DNA of 64,000 bases from Streptomyces sp. NL15-2K (GTDB lineage: Bacteria > Actinomycetota > Actinomycetes > Streptomycetales > Streptomycetaceae): assembly GCF_030551255.1 (NCBI RefSeq), contig NZ_CP130630.1, positions 8,679,001 through 8,743,000 on the forward strand, read 5' to 3'. The translations under genes were made by a program, and so were the position numbers. Within the stretch, counting starts at the first letter, position 1; each line of letters opens with the position of its first letter. The notes below the pieces were generated by a model. The model did not search any database and had not been told where the DNA came from. It was given only the letters and a program-made list of their open reading frames with translations. Positions 1-8,953 of the stretch are shown here, in pieces.

Positions 1-158
1 TCGTCCAGTTGGTCGCTGAGGGGTGCGAGGAACAGTCCGGTCGCGAGCACCGCGACTCCCGCGGCGATCGCCAGCTGCATCAGCAGCACCTGCGAGAACA
101 TGCGCCTCGGCAATCCGAGGCGCAGGCGGCGTGCGGGGGGAGCGGGGCTCATATCCAT
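1..158 (-). CDS. Sensor histidine kinase, N-terminal fragment (runs off window)
   Basis: Only the first 52 codons are in the window; the gene continues leftwards. The start is ATG at 158-156, with a second in-frame ATG at 152-150; neither has a strong ribosome binding site. The visible part is a short basic Arg-rich leader, one hydrophobic segment at about residues 20-45, and the start of an extracytoplasmic region (LSDQLD). This matches the N-terminus of Streptomyces CitA/DcuS-type sensor kinases, which place a periplasmic PAS domain after the first membrane helix. No kinase motif is in view, so the family call is by resemblance only. Confidence 0.55.
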   Translation of the reverse strand, partial: MDMSPAPPARRLRLGLPRRMFSQVLLMQLAIAAGVAVLATGLFLAPLSDQLD

Positions 159-276
159 GACGGTACGTGGGGGTTCCGGAACTGCCGCAGGGGGTGTGGC
201 GTGGATCTCTTGATCAATGTGTGTGAAGCCGACCGACAACCCGCCCAGTAGGGCCCGCCTTGTGCAGCCGGTTCCG

Positions 277-1221
277 TCAGCTCGCGAGAGCCGTTGCGTT
301 CGGCAGTTCGCGCACCGCCACCACGTCCATCCGTGCCGGCGAGCCGAGGACCGACGCCCCGCAGCTCTCCGCACGAGGCGGCGCGGACGCGCCCTGGGCC
401 ACGACGACGAGCCACCGGCGTCCGTCGGTGTGGGCGACGGTCACCTCCCAGCTCGAAGGAGAGCCCTCTGTGCGGACGACGGCCAGCGCGCCCGCCGCGT
501 CCTCGCCCACGGCCGTGCGCACGGCCAGTTCGGCGGCCTGGCCGGGCCGTTCCCAGGCCGAGTTCCCGCGGCACCCCTCCACGACGATCCGCCCCTCCTG
601 GACGCCGTGCAGGATCTCCTTCACGGTATGGGCCTCGGCCCGGCCGTAGGCGTATCCGTACGGCAGGACGAGCAGCGTCGGCGAGAAGCGATGTCCGCCC
701 AAGTGGGTGACCTCCCAGGTGCCCTCGACCCCGGAGGCGGCCAACTCGGTGGCGAGGGGGCGGCCGAGCAGGGCACAGCAGCGGTCGCGCTTGCCGTTGG
801 TGCACACGAGCGCGAGCGGGTGGCCGGTGTGGGGCCGCGCGTCGAGCGCCGAGTCGAAGGTGCTGTGGTCCCCTCTGCCGAGCGCCGCGAAGTCGAGGTC
901 GAGGAGCCGGTACGGATCGCGGGTGGTGGCGGCGTGCAGCCACGCGTTCCCGGGCGCGGTGTGGGCGGCGTACACGTGGCGCAGAGCGGTCGTTCCGCTG
1001 TCGGCGTGGCGCCCGGGGCGCCGGATGAGCGCGATGCGTACGCCCGTGCCCTGCGTGGCCGCCTCCAGGGCGCGGCCCAGCGTGGGGTCCAGGTGGCTCG
1101 AGGTGAGCGCCTTGGCACCCCATGGCCCGGGCTGTTCCAGCAGCAGCCAGGTACTCGCCGTGGCCGCGGTCCCGGAAATGGGCTCGGCGAGATCCCGGGA
1201 GACGGTTGAGCAGGTACTCAC
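277..1221 (-). CDS. Sucrase/ferredoxin-like family protein (thioredoxin-like Fe-S fold)
   Basis: A 314-aa protein of the Suc_Fer-like family (PF06999), a thioredoxin-like ferredoxin fold that usually carries a [2Fe-2S] cluster. Cys140, Cys148 and Cys149 sit in the central CTNGKRDRCC segment, and the HLGGHRF signature is at about 173-179, as in the family. Cys4 is the other early cysteine. The substrate is unknown; homologues are often linked to iron uptake or siderophore reduction. The GTG start at 1221 is immediately preceded by an iron box, which leaves no room for a Shine-Dalgarno site. The mRNA may therefore be leaderless, or the real start may lie slightly downstream. Confidence 0.85.
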   Translation of the reverse strand: MSTCSTVSRDLAEPISGTAATASTWLLLEQPGPWGAKALTSSHLDPTLGRALEAATQGTGVRIALIRRPGRHADSGTTALRHVYAAHTAPGNAWLHAATTRDPYRLLDLDFAALGRGDHSTFDSALDARPHTGHPLALVCTNGKRDRCCALLGRPLATELAASGVEGTWEVTHLGGHRFSPTLLVLPYGYAYGRAEAHTVKEILHGVQEGRIVVEGCRGNSAWERPGQAAELAVRTAVGEDAAGALAVVRTEGSPSSWEVTVAHTDGRRWLVVVAQGASAPPRAESCGASVLGSPARMDVVAVRELPNATALAS

Positions 1222-1240
1222 AGAGGTGAGCCTAACCTGA
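1222..1240 (-). promoter_or_regulatory. DmdR1/IdeR-type iron box
   Basis: On the minus strand this 19-mer reads TCAGGTTAGGCTCACCTCT. Its core AGGTTAGGCTCACCT is the classic Streptomyces iron box bound by the Fe2+-loaded repressor DmdR1/IdeR. It abuts the GTG of the sucrase/ferredoxin-like gene, so binding would cover the transcription and translation start. The prediction is repression in iron-replete cells and induction under iron starvation. Confidence 0.85.
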
Positions 1241-1579
1241 CTTGGATCCGGGTGACTTCCGGAGGGCCCGTGTCCTGCTCCGGCAGGTGCTGCGGCGGCC
1301 TGGGCTCCACGCGGTCAGCCGTACGGGCAACCGCGAAGATCGAAGACCATCAGGCCGGTGGCGCGGTATGTGGGGCCGAGGGCGCCGGTGGCGGTGCCGA
1401 GGGTCGCGTGACACGCGTGTGGCCTGGTGCCGTTCTGACGCCAGGCCTCATCGGTGGTGATCGAGCAGTGGCGGGGTGACGGACTGCTCGGTGGGGGGAT
1501 GCCCGGGTCGCTCAGCGGTTCTGCGCGGCCGGGAAGCTGTACGGGACGAGTCTGGGGTGGACGCGTGCTCGCTCGGGGA
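1241..1579. other. Gap with a possible gene remnant
   Basis: No complete gene is supported. On the minus strand an open frame ending with a stop at about 1318-1320 has about 84% GC at third positions over its last 45 codons. It reads like the C-terminal end of a protein (motifs RPHAC, TGALGPTYRATGL), but no start codon or ribosome site is found in that frame. It may be a decayed gene or a compositional accident. Confidence 0.2.
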
Positions 1580-1816
1580 TCAGGAGTCGGGGATGTCTGC
1601 CTTGGCGCGAATCAGTGTCTCTCTGCTGACGATGACGATGCGCTCGTAGTCGGCCCGGGAGGCGTCGGCAGGCAGTTCTTGCTCAAGCGCCTCGGTGGCC
1701 TCGGTGCCGATGACGGCGAAGTTGCCGTCGCTCAGCTCGAACACATCCGGGCAGTTCGCTCCTGAGGCACTGCCACGGGCACTCGGAGGCACACCGATGC
1801 GGCGCACGATTTTCAA
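1580..1816 (-). CDS. Small conserved actinomycete protein of unknown function
   Basis: A 78-aa protein starting with TTG at 1816-1814, preceded by AAGGA at good spacing. It begins MKIVRRIGVPP and contains CPDVFEL, FAVIGTEAT and the ending RADIPDS-like KADIPDS. I recall very similar small proteins in many Streptomyces, often near DUF397/XRE-type regulator pairs, but no such neighbour is visible here. No enzymatic motif or membrane segment is seen. The amino-acid composition is soluble and acidic toward the C-terminus. Function unknown. Confidence 0.7.
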   Translation of the reverse strand: MKIVRRIGVPPSARGSASGANCPDVFELSDGNFAVIGTEATEALEQELPADASRADYERIVIVSRETLIRAKADIPDS

Positions 1817-1892
1817 GGGTGCTGGTCCTTAACGATGGGTGTGGGCACAGTTTTGGGCAGCAGGTTACTGGTGTTGGTCCTGTGGTTTGGCC

Positions 1893-1960
1893 ATATGGGG
1901 AAAGATCACCTGCCGTGTCGTACGGGCCGGTGAATGACCGGTCGGAATGGTGACGCTGTG
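1893..1960 (+). repeat. Copy 1 of a structured repeat, two adjacent small hairpins
   Basis: This stretch resembles 2475-2546 by eye. Shared blocks are ATGG-x-AAA, ATCACCTG, CCGTGTCGT, ACGGGC and ACGCTGT. Each copy can form two consecutive hairpins with different sequences but the same layout; here they are CCGT-gtcgt-ACGG and CCGGT-gaatg-ACCGG. Compensatory differences between copies suggest a conserved RNA structure, or a conserved protein-binding site, rather than a coding region. See the partner copy. Confidence 0.4.
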
Positions 1961-2056
1961 TACTGCAGCGGTACCCATGACCCTCCGCGGTGACGGCCCG
2001 ATGTTGCTAGTCTCAGGAAAGCCGTGTGCGGCTGCGCCGAGATGCACGAAGGACCC

Positions 2057-2095
2057 CGCCCTCCCGTCGGCTAGGCCCCGACGGACCGGAGGGCG
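2057..2095. repeat. Two-tier perfect hairpin
   Basis: An outer stem CGCCCTCC (2057-2064) pairs with GGAGGGCG (2088-2095). An inner stem CCGTCGG (2064-2070) pairs with CCGACGG (2078-2084), leaving a seven-base loop. It has no T-run, so it is either a bidirectional terminator of the Streptomyces kind or a structured RNA element. It lies just downstream of the hairpin that follows the 48-aa minus-strand ORF. Confidence 0.5.
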
Positions 2096-2112
2096 AGCTC
2101 CTTGTGGTGGAT

Positions 2113-2146
2113 GTGAGCCCTGGCTGATCGCTCAGCTGGGGCTCAC
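2113..2146 (-). terminator. Probable terminator of the 48-aa ORF
   Basis: Arms of 15 bases (2113-2127 and 2132-2146) pair over their length with two G-U-type mismatches and a four-base loop. On the minus strand the hairpin begins five bases after the stop codon of the 48-aa ORF at 2152-2298. That placement supports both the ORF and the terminator. Confidence 0.55.
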
Positions 2147-2151
2147 GCGCT

Positions 2152-2298
2152 TCAGATCCACGATTGGTGCTCGATCAGCCACGCGATCACGAGAAAGACC
2201 TCGCAGGACGCGCATACGCGCTCCGAAGAGACGTGCCGCTGGACGTGCTGCCGTACGTGGATCCACCACCGGTCCTTCCGCTCGCGCTTGCGTTTCAA
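2152..2298 (-). CDS. Small basic/Cys protein, 48 aa, unrecognised
   Basis: A 49-codon frame starts with TTG at 2298-2296 behind GAGGGGAG at suitable spacing. The peptide starts with a strongly basic run (KRKRERK), then WWIHVRQHVQRHV, a CASC pair, and a hydrophobic stretch (FLVIAWLI) ending in WI. Composition is protein-like (three Trp, clustered charges), codon third positions are GC-rich, and a hairpin follows directly after the stop. No family is recognised. The CxxC could bind metal, and the C-terminal hydrophobic patch could touch a membrane. It is short, so it remains a prediction. Confidence 0.5.
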   Translation of the reverse strand: MKRKRERKDRWWIHVRQHVQRHVSSERVCASCEVFLVIAWLIEHQSWI

Positions 2299-2538
2299 GA
2301 CCGGCTCCCCTCTGGCCCGAAGGCCTCGAGTGCGGGATGGCGCCCCGCGCCGCTGAGGTCACACCCTGTGTCCTCACGTGAGGGACGCGGTTTGTGAACC
2401 TCGAAGGGATGCCGGGAGGTTGAACCTTAGCGATGGATGGATATGACCGGCACTCTACTGGGGTCCACGTGGACACATGGATAAAAATCACCTGGCCGTG
2501 TCGTCACGGGCAGCTGGTTGCCCGTTCGGAGCGGGTGG
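2299..2538. other. Non-coding gap containing structured repeat copy 2
   Basis: No gene is supported between the 48-aa ORF and the DUF6082 gene. The main content is the second structured repeat (2475-2546), which overlaps the last bases of the DUF6082 gene, and a short palindrome GTCCACGTGGAC at 2461-2472. Confidence 0.4.
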
Positions 2539-2546
2539 TCACGCTG
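2475..2546 (+). repeat. Copy 2 of the structured repeat
   Basis: Partner of 1893-1960. Here the two hairpins are CCGTG-tcgt-CACGG and GGGCA-gctggt-TGCCC. The first stem has gained a base pair relative to copy 1, and the second has a wholly different sequence in the same position. The blocks before, between and after the stems (ATCACCTG, ACGGGC, ACGCTGT) are kept. The 3' end runs over the stop codon of the DUF6082 gene. Confidence 0.4.
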
Positions 2547-3093
2547 TCGGGGGATTGCCCACCACCCACCACTCGTCCGTCTCGGCCTCGTCCAGATCCT
2601 TGATGAGGCCGTCCACCATGCGCCCGATCCTGGCCTCGTCCGACGAGTGCTTCAAAGTGGCGCGCTGCCCCTTCGAAGCCTCCCAGTACTCCCGCAGGAG
2701 GGGGCTCTGGAAGAGTTCACGCAGGTGCCCGTACAGCTCCTCCTGGTCCAGGATTCCTGAGCGGTAGAGGTGGTACAGGTTGACGTACCAGGCGTTGGCG
2801 TAGAAGTACTGGCGCCGCTTCGCGGCCGGGATGCTCTTGTCGTAGGTGTCGATCACCTCCGCGAGGGAGGGATCGTCGATGGCCTTGGCCAGCAACTCCC
2901 AGTGCATGCGCTGTTGGTGCGCCAGCGCCTTGCGCCGGGACGCCATTTCCTCGAGCTCCATGCGCCTCACCTGCAGGCGTGCCTCTTCGAGCCGCCGTTG
3001 ACGCGAAGCCATAGTCAACGTGGCGGTGGCGAGCATCAGGCCCGCCGCCGCGACGGGGCCCAACCCCTGTACTCCAAAATTCCGTGTGGCCAT
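2539..3093 (-). CDS. DUF6082 family membrane-anchored protein
   Basis: A 184-aa protein starting MATRNFGVQ. One N-terminal hydrophobic segment (about residues 10-28) is followed by a long charged helix rich in Arg/Glu (about 29-65, probable coiled coil). A mostly helical domain then contains HWELLAKAIDDP, YDKSIPAAKRRQYFYANAWY and LYRSGILDQEELYG. This is the pattern of DUF6082 proteins, common and multicopy in Streptomyces, with no known biochemical role. It is divergent from the COG0523 GTPase. The minus-strand frame stays open far upstream, opposite the GTPase, but the Met at 3093 starts the recognisable protein. Confidence 0.7.
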   Translation of the reverse strand: MATRNFGVQGLGPVAAAGLMLATATLTMASRQRRLEEARLQVRRMELEEMASRRKALAHQQRMHWELLAKAIDDPSLAEVIDTYDKSIPAAKRRQYFYANAWYVNLYHLYRSGILDQEELYGHLRELFQSPLLREYWEASKGQRATLKHSSDEARIGRMVDGLIKDLDEAETDEWWVVGNPPTA

Positions 3094-3414
3094 GTCAACC
3101 CCCGAATCAGGCGGCCGTCCGCCGGTCGTCGGGGTGCGGGTTCGACTGAAGGGGACCGGCGAGCGGTGGGCGGCGCTTGCCGTCTCCCAGAGTGCCGAGC
3201 GGCTCTGATCGGCGGGGGAGGCGGAGAGGGGCGCACGGAGGGAAGCGAGGGTCGCACACCCCGGCGCCTTGCCCAACGTCTGCCCCGCAAGTACTGCTAA
3301 CAATCGTTCACTTCGCGGTGATTCTTCCGGCTCGTATCCTGGGTCGGCATTCAACCCTCGTACGTGTGCACGGTGGCGATCCGGCGCACGCTTCGGCGTG
3401 AGAGAGGTAGCGCA
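3094..3414. other. Divergent intergenic region
   Basis: This holds the promoters for the DUF6082 gene (leftward) and the COG0523 GTPase (rightward). I see no further gene. There is no convincing Zur box of the TGAAAATnATTTTCA type, although zinc control would be expected for some COG0523 genes. Confidence 0.5.
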
Positions 3415-4467
3415 TTGAGTCGGAGTCCGCGACAGATCCCGGTCGTCGTGCTCGCCGGATTCCTGGGGTCCGGCAAGACCACCCTCCTCAACCATCTCCT
3501 CCACAGCAGCGGGGGCAGCCGTATCGGCGCCATCGTCAACGACTTCGGCGCCATCGAGATCGACGCGATGGCCGTCGCCGGTGCCCTCGGCGACTCCACC
3601 GTCTCCCTCGGGAACGGATGCCTGTGCTGTGCCGTGGACGCCGGCGAACTCGACGTCTACCTGGAGCGGCTCGCCCGCCCCGACACCGGCATCGACGTCA
3701 TCGTCATCGAGGCCAGCGGGCTCGCCGAACCACAGGAACTCGTGCGCATGGTGCTCGCCAGTGAGCATCCGGGGATCGTGTACGGCGGACTGGTCGAGGT
3801 CGTCGACGCCGCCGAGTTCGACGACACCCGCGCGAAGCATCCCGAGATCGACCGGCACCTCGGCCTCGCCGACCTGGTCGTCGTCAACAAGCTCGACCGG
3901 ACCGCCGACGGTGATCGGGTGCTGGGTCTGGTCCGGTCCCTCGTCGACCGCGCCGCCGTCGTGCCCGCGCGCTACGGCCGGATCGACCCCGAGTTCCTCT
4001 TCGACTGCCGGCCGAGCGAGGAGCGCGTCGGGCAGCTGTCCTTCGACGACCTGCACGAACACGGCGCGGACGACGGTCACGGGCATCATCTGCACGCCGG
4101 CTACGACAGCCTGTCCTTCGTCTCCGAAGCGCCCCTCGACCCGCGCCGGCTCATGCGGTTCCTCGACAGCAGGCCCGAGGGGCTGTACCGGATCAAGGGG
4201 TACGTCGACTTCGGGCCGTACGACGTCACGAACCGTTACGCCATTCATGCCGTCGGGCGGTTCCTGCGCTTCTACCCGGAGCCGCGGCCGGCCGCCGACG
4301 CCCGCCTCACCCAGCTGGTGCTCATCGGCTCCGGCATCGACTCGCCCGCCCTCGGCAAGGAACTGGCGGGGTGCGAGAGCGACGCCCCACACGCCGACGA
4401 GGATGGCATGTGGGGCGTCCTGCGCTACGTACAGGCCCCGGAGGAAGAGGCCTTCCAGGAGGCCTAG
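3415..4467 (+). CDS. COG0523 family GTPase / metallochaperone (CobW-like)
   Basis: A 350-aa protein with a TTG start at 3415 behind GAGAGAGG. Walker A GFLGSGKT lies at residues 15-22, the family hallmark metal motif CLCC at 69-72 (GNGCLCC), and the G4 NKLD motif near 160. A His-rich linker (HGHHLH) precedes a C-terminal CobW_C domain. COG0523 G3E GTPases insert metals (Zn, Co, Fe) into client proteins, with GTP hydrolysis gating transfer. The His stretch and the absence of cobalamin genes nearby favour a zinc or other metal chaperone role rather than true CobW. It is convergent with parC, and its TAG stop lies in the left arm of a palindromic element. Confidence 0.85.
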   Translation: MSRSPRQIPVVVLAGFLGSGKTTLLNHLLHSSGGSRIGAIVNDFGAIEIDAMAVAGALGDSTVSLGNGCLCCAVDAGELDVYLERLARPDTGIDVIVIEASGLAEPQELVRMVLASEHPGIVYGGLVEVVDAAEFDDTRAKHPEIDRHLGLADLVVVNKLDRTADGDRVLGLVRSLVDRAAVVPARYGRIDPEFLFDCRPSEERVGQLSFDDLHEHGADDGHGHHLHAGYDSLSFVSEAPLDPRRLMRFLDSRPEGLYRIKGYVDFGPYDVTNRYAIHAVGRFLRFYPEPRPAADARLTQLVLIGSGIDSPALGKELAGCESDAPHADEDGMWGVLRYVQAPEEEAFQEA

Positions 4468-4700
4468 GCCCGGTCGTCAAATTCCCGCCTGCCCCGCGAC
4501 GCCATGCACGTGCTCTCGCCGCACCGGGCGCAGACCCACGTACAACCAGTACGAGGGCCTGCGCCCGGCACGCCGAGAGCACGCACCTACGCGGACATCA
4601 GCCTCCCCCACTCTCGGCTTCGCTCGAGCGGGGGGACCCCCATCGCGGCGGGGCGCGCGGCCCGCCCTTCGGGCGGACGACGGGAATTTGACGACCGGGC

Positions 4701-4704
<4 letters not shown>
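4464..4704. repeat. MITE-like 241-bp palindromic element between convergent genes
   Basis: 24-bp perfect inverted repeats (4464-4487 and 4681-4704) begin and end in CTAG. Each arm contains the stop codon of a flanking gene: TAG of the COG0523 GTPase and TAG of parC. Inside, 4508-4582 folds into a long hairpin with arms GTGCTCTCG/CGAGAGCAC and CCGGGCGCAG/CTGCGCCCGG. This is followed by a 45-bp dispersed repeat (4602-4646) that occurs again in patA. There is no ORF of note. It looks like a non-autonomous mobile element that now doubles as a bidirectional terminator. Confidence 0.7.
4602..4646 (+). repeat. 45-bp dispersed Streptomyces repeat, copy 1
   Basis: Identical to 14967-15011 inside patA. 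It is GC-rich with C-run and G-run ends that pair around a CTCTCGGCTTCGCTCGAG core. I recall the same string in many places in Streptomyces genomes. Confidence 0.8.
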
Positions 4705-7157
<2,453 letters not shown>

Positions 7158-7549
7158 CGCTGCCGGCTCCTCCTGTTTCTGGTCGCTCGCCTACGGGGCG
7201 CTGAAGTCGGTGTCGAGAGGACGGCTGTGCTCAGCCCTTCGGGCCTGAAGCGCCCTCGCCCTCTCGGCACCGACGCGCCACTTCGGCTCACTCGTGCTGA
7301 AGCGTGAACGGGATCTGACTCGGACCATTGTGGACCGCGGGACTGACAGTGCGGGCCGGGGCCTGGGATCGGCCGCCACGCCCGGCCTCGGGCAGGCGCC
7401 CGACCGCGGCTGCCCGCAGGCTACGCGATCTCGCTCTGGGCGTACCCCGCCCGGGAACTTCGCCGCCCCTTCGCACGCTTGCATACAGTGGCAGGAACGG
7501 CAGGAAAACCGCGGTTTCGAGGACCGCGACCGCGATCGAAGGGACGTAC
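7158..7549. other. Divergent parC / M16 intergenic region with large hairpin
   Basis: This holds both promoters and untranslated leaders. The main structural feature is a hairpin at 7206-7274: 15-bp arms GTCGGTGTCGAGAGG and CCTCTCGGCACCGAC, one G-U-type mismatch, with a small inner stem CAGCCC-ttc-GGGCCTG. It would lie in the parC 5' leader if transcription starts beyond 7274. No small ORF is convincing. Confidence 0.5.
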
Positions 7550-8953
7550 ATGCCCATGGGTCACACGGCCACAGCCCAGGCAGGCTCCGGGGGCCTGACA
7601 GCGACCGAGCACCGCCTGGCCAACGGCCTGCGCGTGGTGCTCTCCGAAGACCACCTGACCCCGGTCGCGGCGGTGTGCCTCTGGTACGACGTCGGCTCGC
7701 GCCACGAAGTCAAGGAGCGTACCGGCTTGGCTCACCTTTTCGAGCACCTGATGTTCCAGGGCTCCGGCCAGGTCAAGGGCAACGGTCACTTCGAGCTGAT
7801 CCAGGGCGCGGGCGGCTCGCTGAACGGCACCACCAGCTTCGAGCGCACCAACTACTTCGAGACCATGCCCACCCACCAGCTGGAGCTCGCCCTCTGGCTG
7901 GAGGCCGACCGCATGGGCTCCCTGCTGGCCGCCCTCGACGACGAGTCGATGGAGAACCAGCGGGACGTCGTGAAGAACGAGCGCCGGCAGCGCTACGACA
8001 ACGTCCCCTACGGCACGGCGTTCGAGAAGCTGACCGCCCTCGCCTACCCGGAGGGCCATCCCTACCACCACACCCCGATCGGCTCGATGGCCGATCTGGA
8101 CGCGGCGACTCTTGAGGACGCGCGGGCGTTCTTCCGCACCTACTACGCGCCGAACAACGCCGTACTCTCCGTGGTCGGCGACATCGACCCGGAGCAGACG
8201 CTCGCCTGGGTCGAGAAGTACTTCGGGTCCATCCCCGGGCACGACGGCAAGCCCGCCCCCCGGGACGGCTCGCTGCCCGAGGTCATCGGCGAGCAGCTGC
8301 GCGAGGTCGTCGAGGAGGAGGTCCCGGCCCGCGCCCTCATGGCGGCCTACCGGCTGCCGCACGACGGCACGCGCGCGTGCGACGCGGCCGACCTGGCGCT
8401 CACCGTCCTCGGCGGCGGCGAGTCCTCCCGCCTGTACAACCGGCTCGTCCGTCGCGACCGTACGGCCGTCGCGGCCGGCTTCGGCCTGCTGCGGCTGGCC
8501 GGAGCACCGTCCCTGGGCTGGCTGGACGTGAAGACCTCCGGTGACGTCGAGGTGCCGGTCATCGAGGCCGCCATCGACGAGGAGCTCGCCCGGTTCGCCG
8601 AGGAGGGCCCCACGGCCGAGGAAATGGAGCGCGCCCAGGCCCAGTTGGAGCGCGAGTGGCTGGACCGGCTCGGCACGGTCGCCGGCCGCGCCGACGAACT
8701 GTGCCGGTACGCCGTCCTGTTCGGCGACCCCCAGCTCGCCCTCACCGCCGTACAGCGCGTGCTGGAGGTGACGGCCGAGGAGGTCCAGGAGGTCGCCAAG
8801 GCCCGCCTGCGCCCCGACAACCGCGCGGTGCTCGTCTACGAGCCGATCTCCGCCGAGATCGCGGAGCACACCGAGGACGCGGATCCCCCCGAAGACCCGG
8901 AGGCCGAGGCCACCGTGGAAGCCACCGACGACAACGAGGAGGCGGCCAAGTGA
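7550..8953 (+). CDS. M16 family zinc metallopeptidase, catalytic subunit
   Basis: A 467-aa protein. ATG 7550 sits 6 bases after GAAGGGA. The inverted zinc motif HLFEH is at residues 62-66, with the third ligand Glu144 in NERRQ about 78 residues later, as M16B enzymes require. These enzymes form two-lobed clamps that degrade unfolded peptides; bacterial members often work as heterodimers with a non-catalytic partner. The next gene overlaps by four bases (GTGA) and supplies that partner. The C-terminal tail after about residue 435 is acidic and probably disordered. Likely cytoplasmic; no signal peptide. Confidence 0.9.
   Translation: MPMGHTATAQAGSGGLTATEHRLANGLRVVLSEDHLTPVAAVCLWYDVGSRHEVKERTGLAHLFEHLMFQGSGQVKGNGHFELIQGAGGSLNGTTSFERTNYFETMPTHQLELALWLEADRMGSLLAALDDESMENQRDVVKNERRQRYDNVPYGTAFEKLTALAYPEGHPYHHTPIGSMADLDAATLEDARAFFRTYYAPNNAVLSVVGDIDPEQTLAWVEKYFGSIPGHDGKPAPRDGSLPEVIGEQLREVVEEEVPARALMAAYRLPHDGTRACDAADLALTVLGGGESSRLYNRLVRRDRTAVAAGFGLLRLAGAPSLGWLDVKTSGDVEVPVIEAAIDEELARFAEEGPTAEEMERAQAQLEREWLDRLGTVAGRADELCRYAVLFGDPQLALTAVQRVLEVTAEEVQEVAKARLRPDNRAVLVYEPISAEIAEHTEDADPPEDPEAEATVEATDDNEEAAK

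Noticed and set aside
1241..1579. A possible C-terminal gene remnant on the minus strand with high third-position GC
   Set aside because: No start codon or ribosome site in frame and no recognised family. Recorded as a gap, not as a gene.
1865..2047. A 60-aa minus-strand frame (ending MAKPQDQHQ)
   Set aside because: It crosses the structured repeat, has no ribosome site and no protein-like composition.
3290..3330. A Zur box upstream of the COG0523 GTPase (AACAATCGTT region)
   Set aside because: The match to TGAAAATnATTTTCA-type sites is too weak to report.
2539..4392. A 617-aa minus-strand frame spanning the DUF6082 gene and the whole region opposite the COG0523 GTPase
   Set aside because: Only the last 184 residues look like a protein. 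The rest is the antisense shadow of the GTPase gene in very GC-rich DNA.
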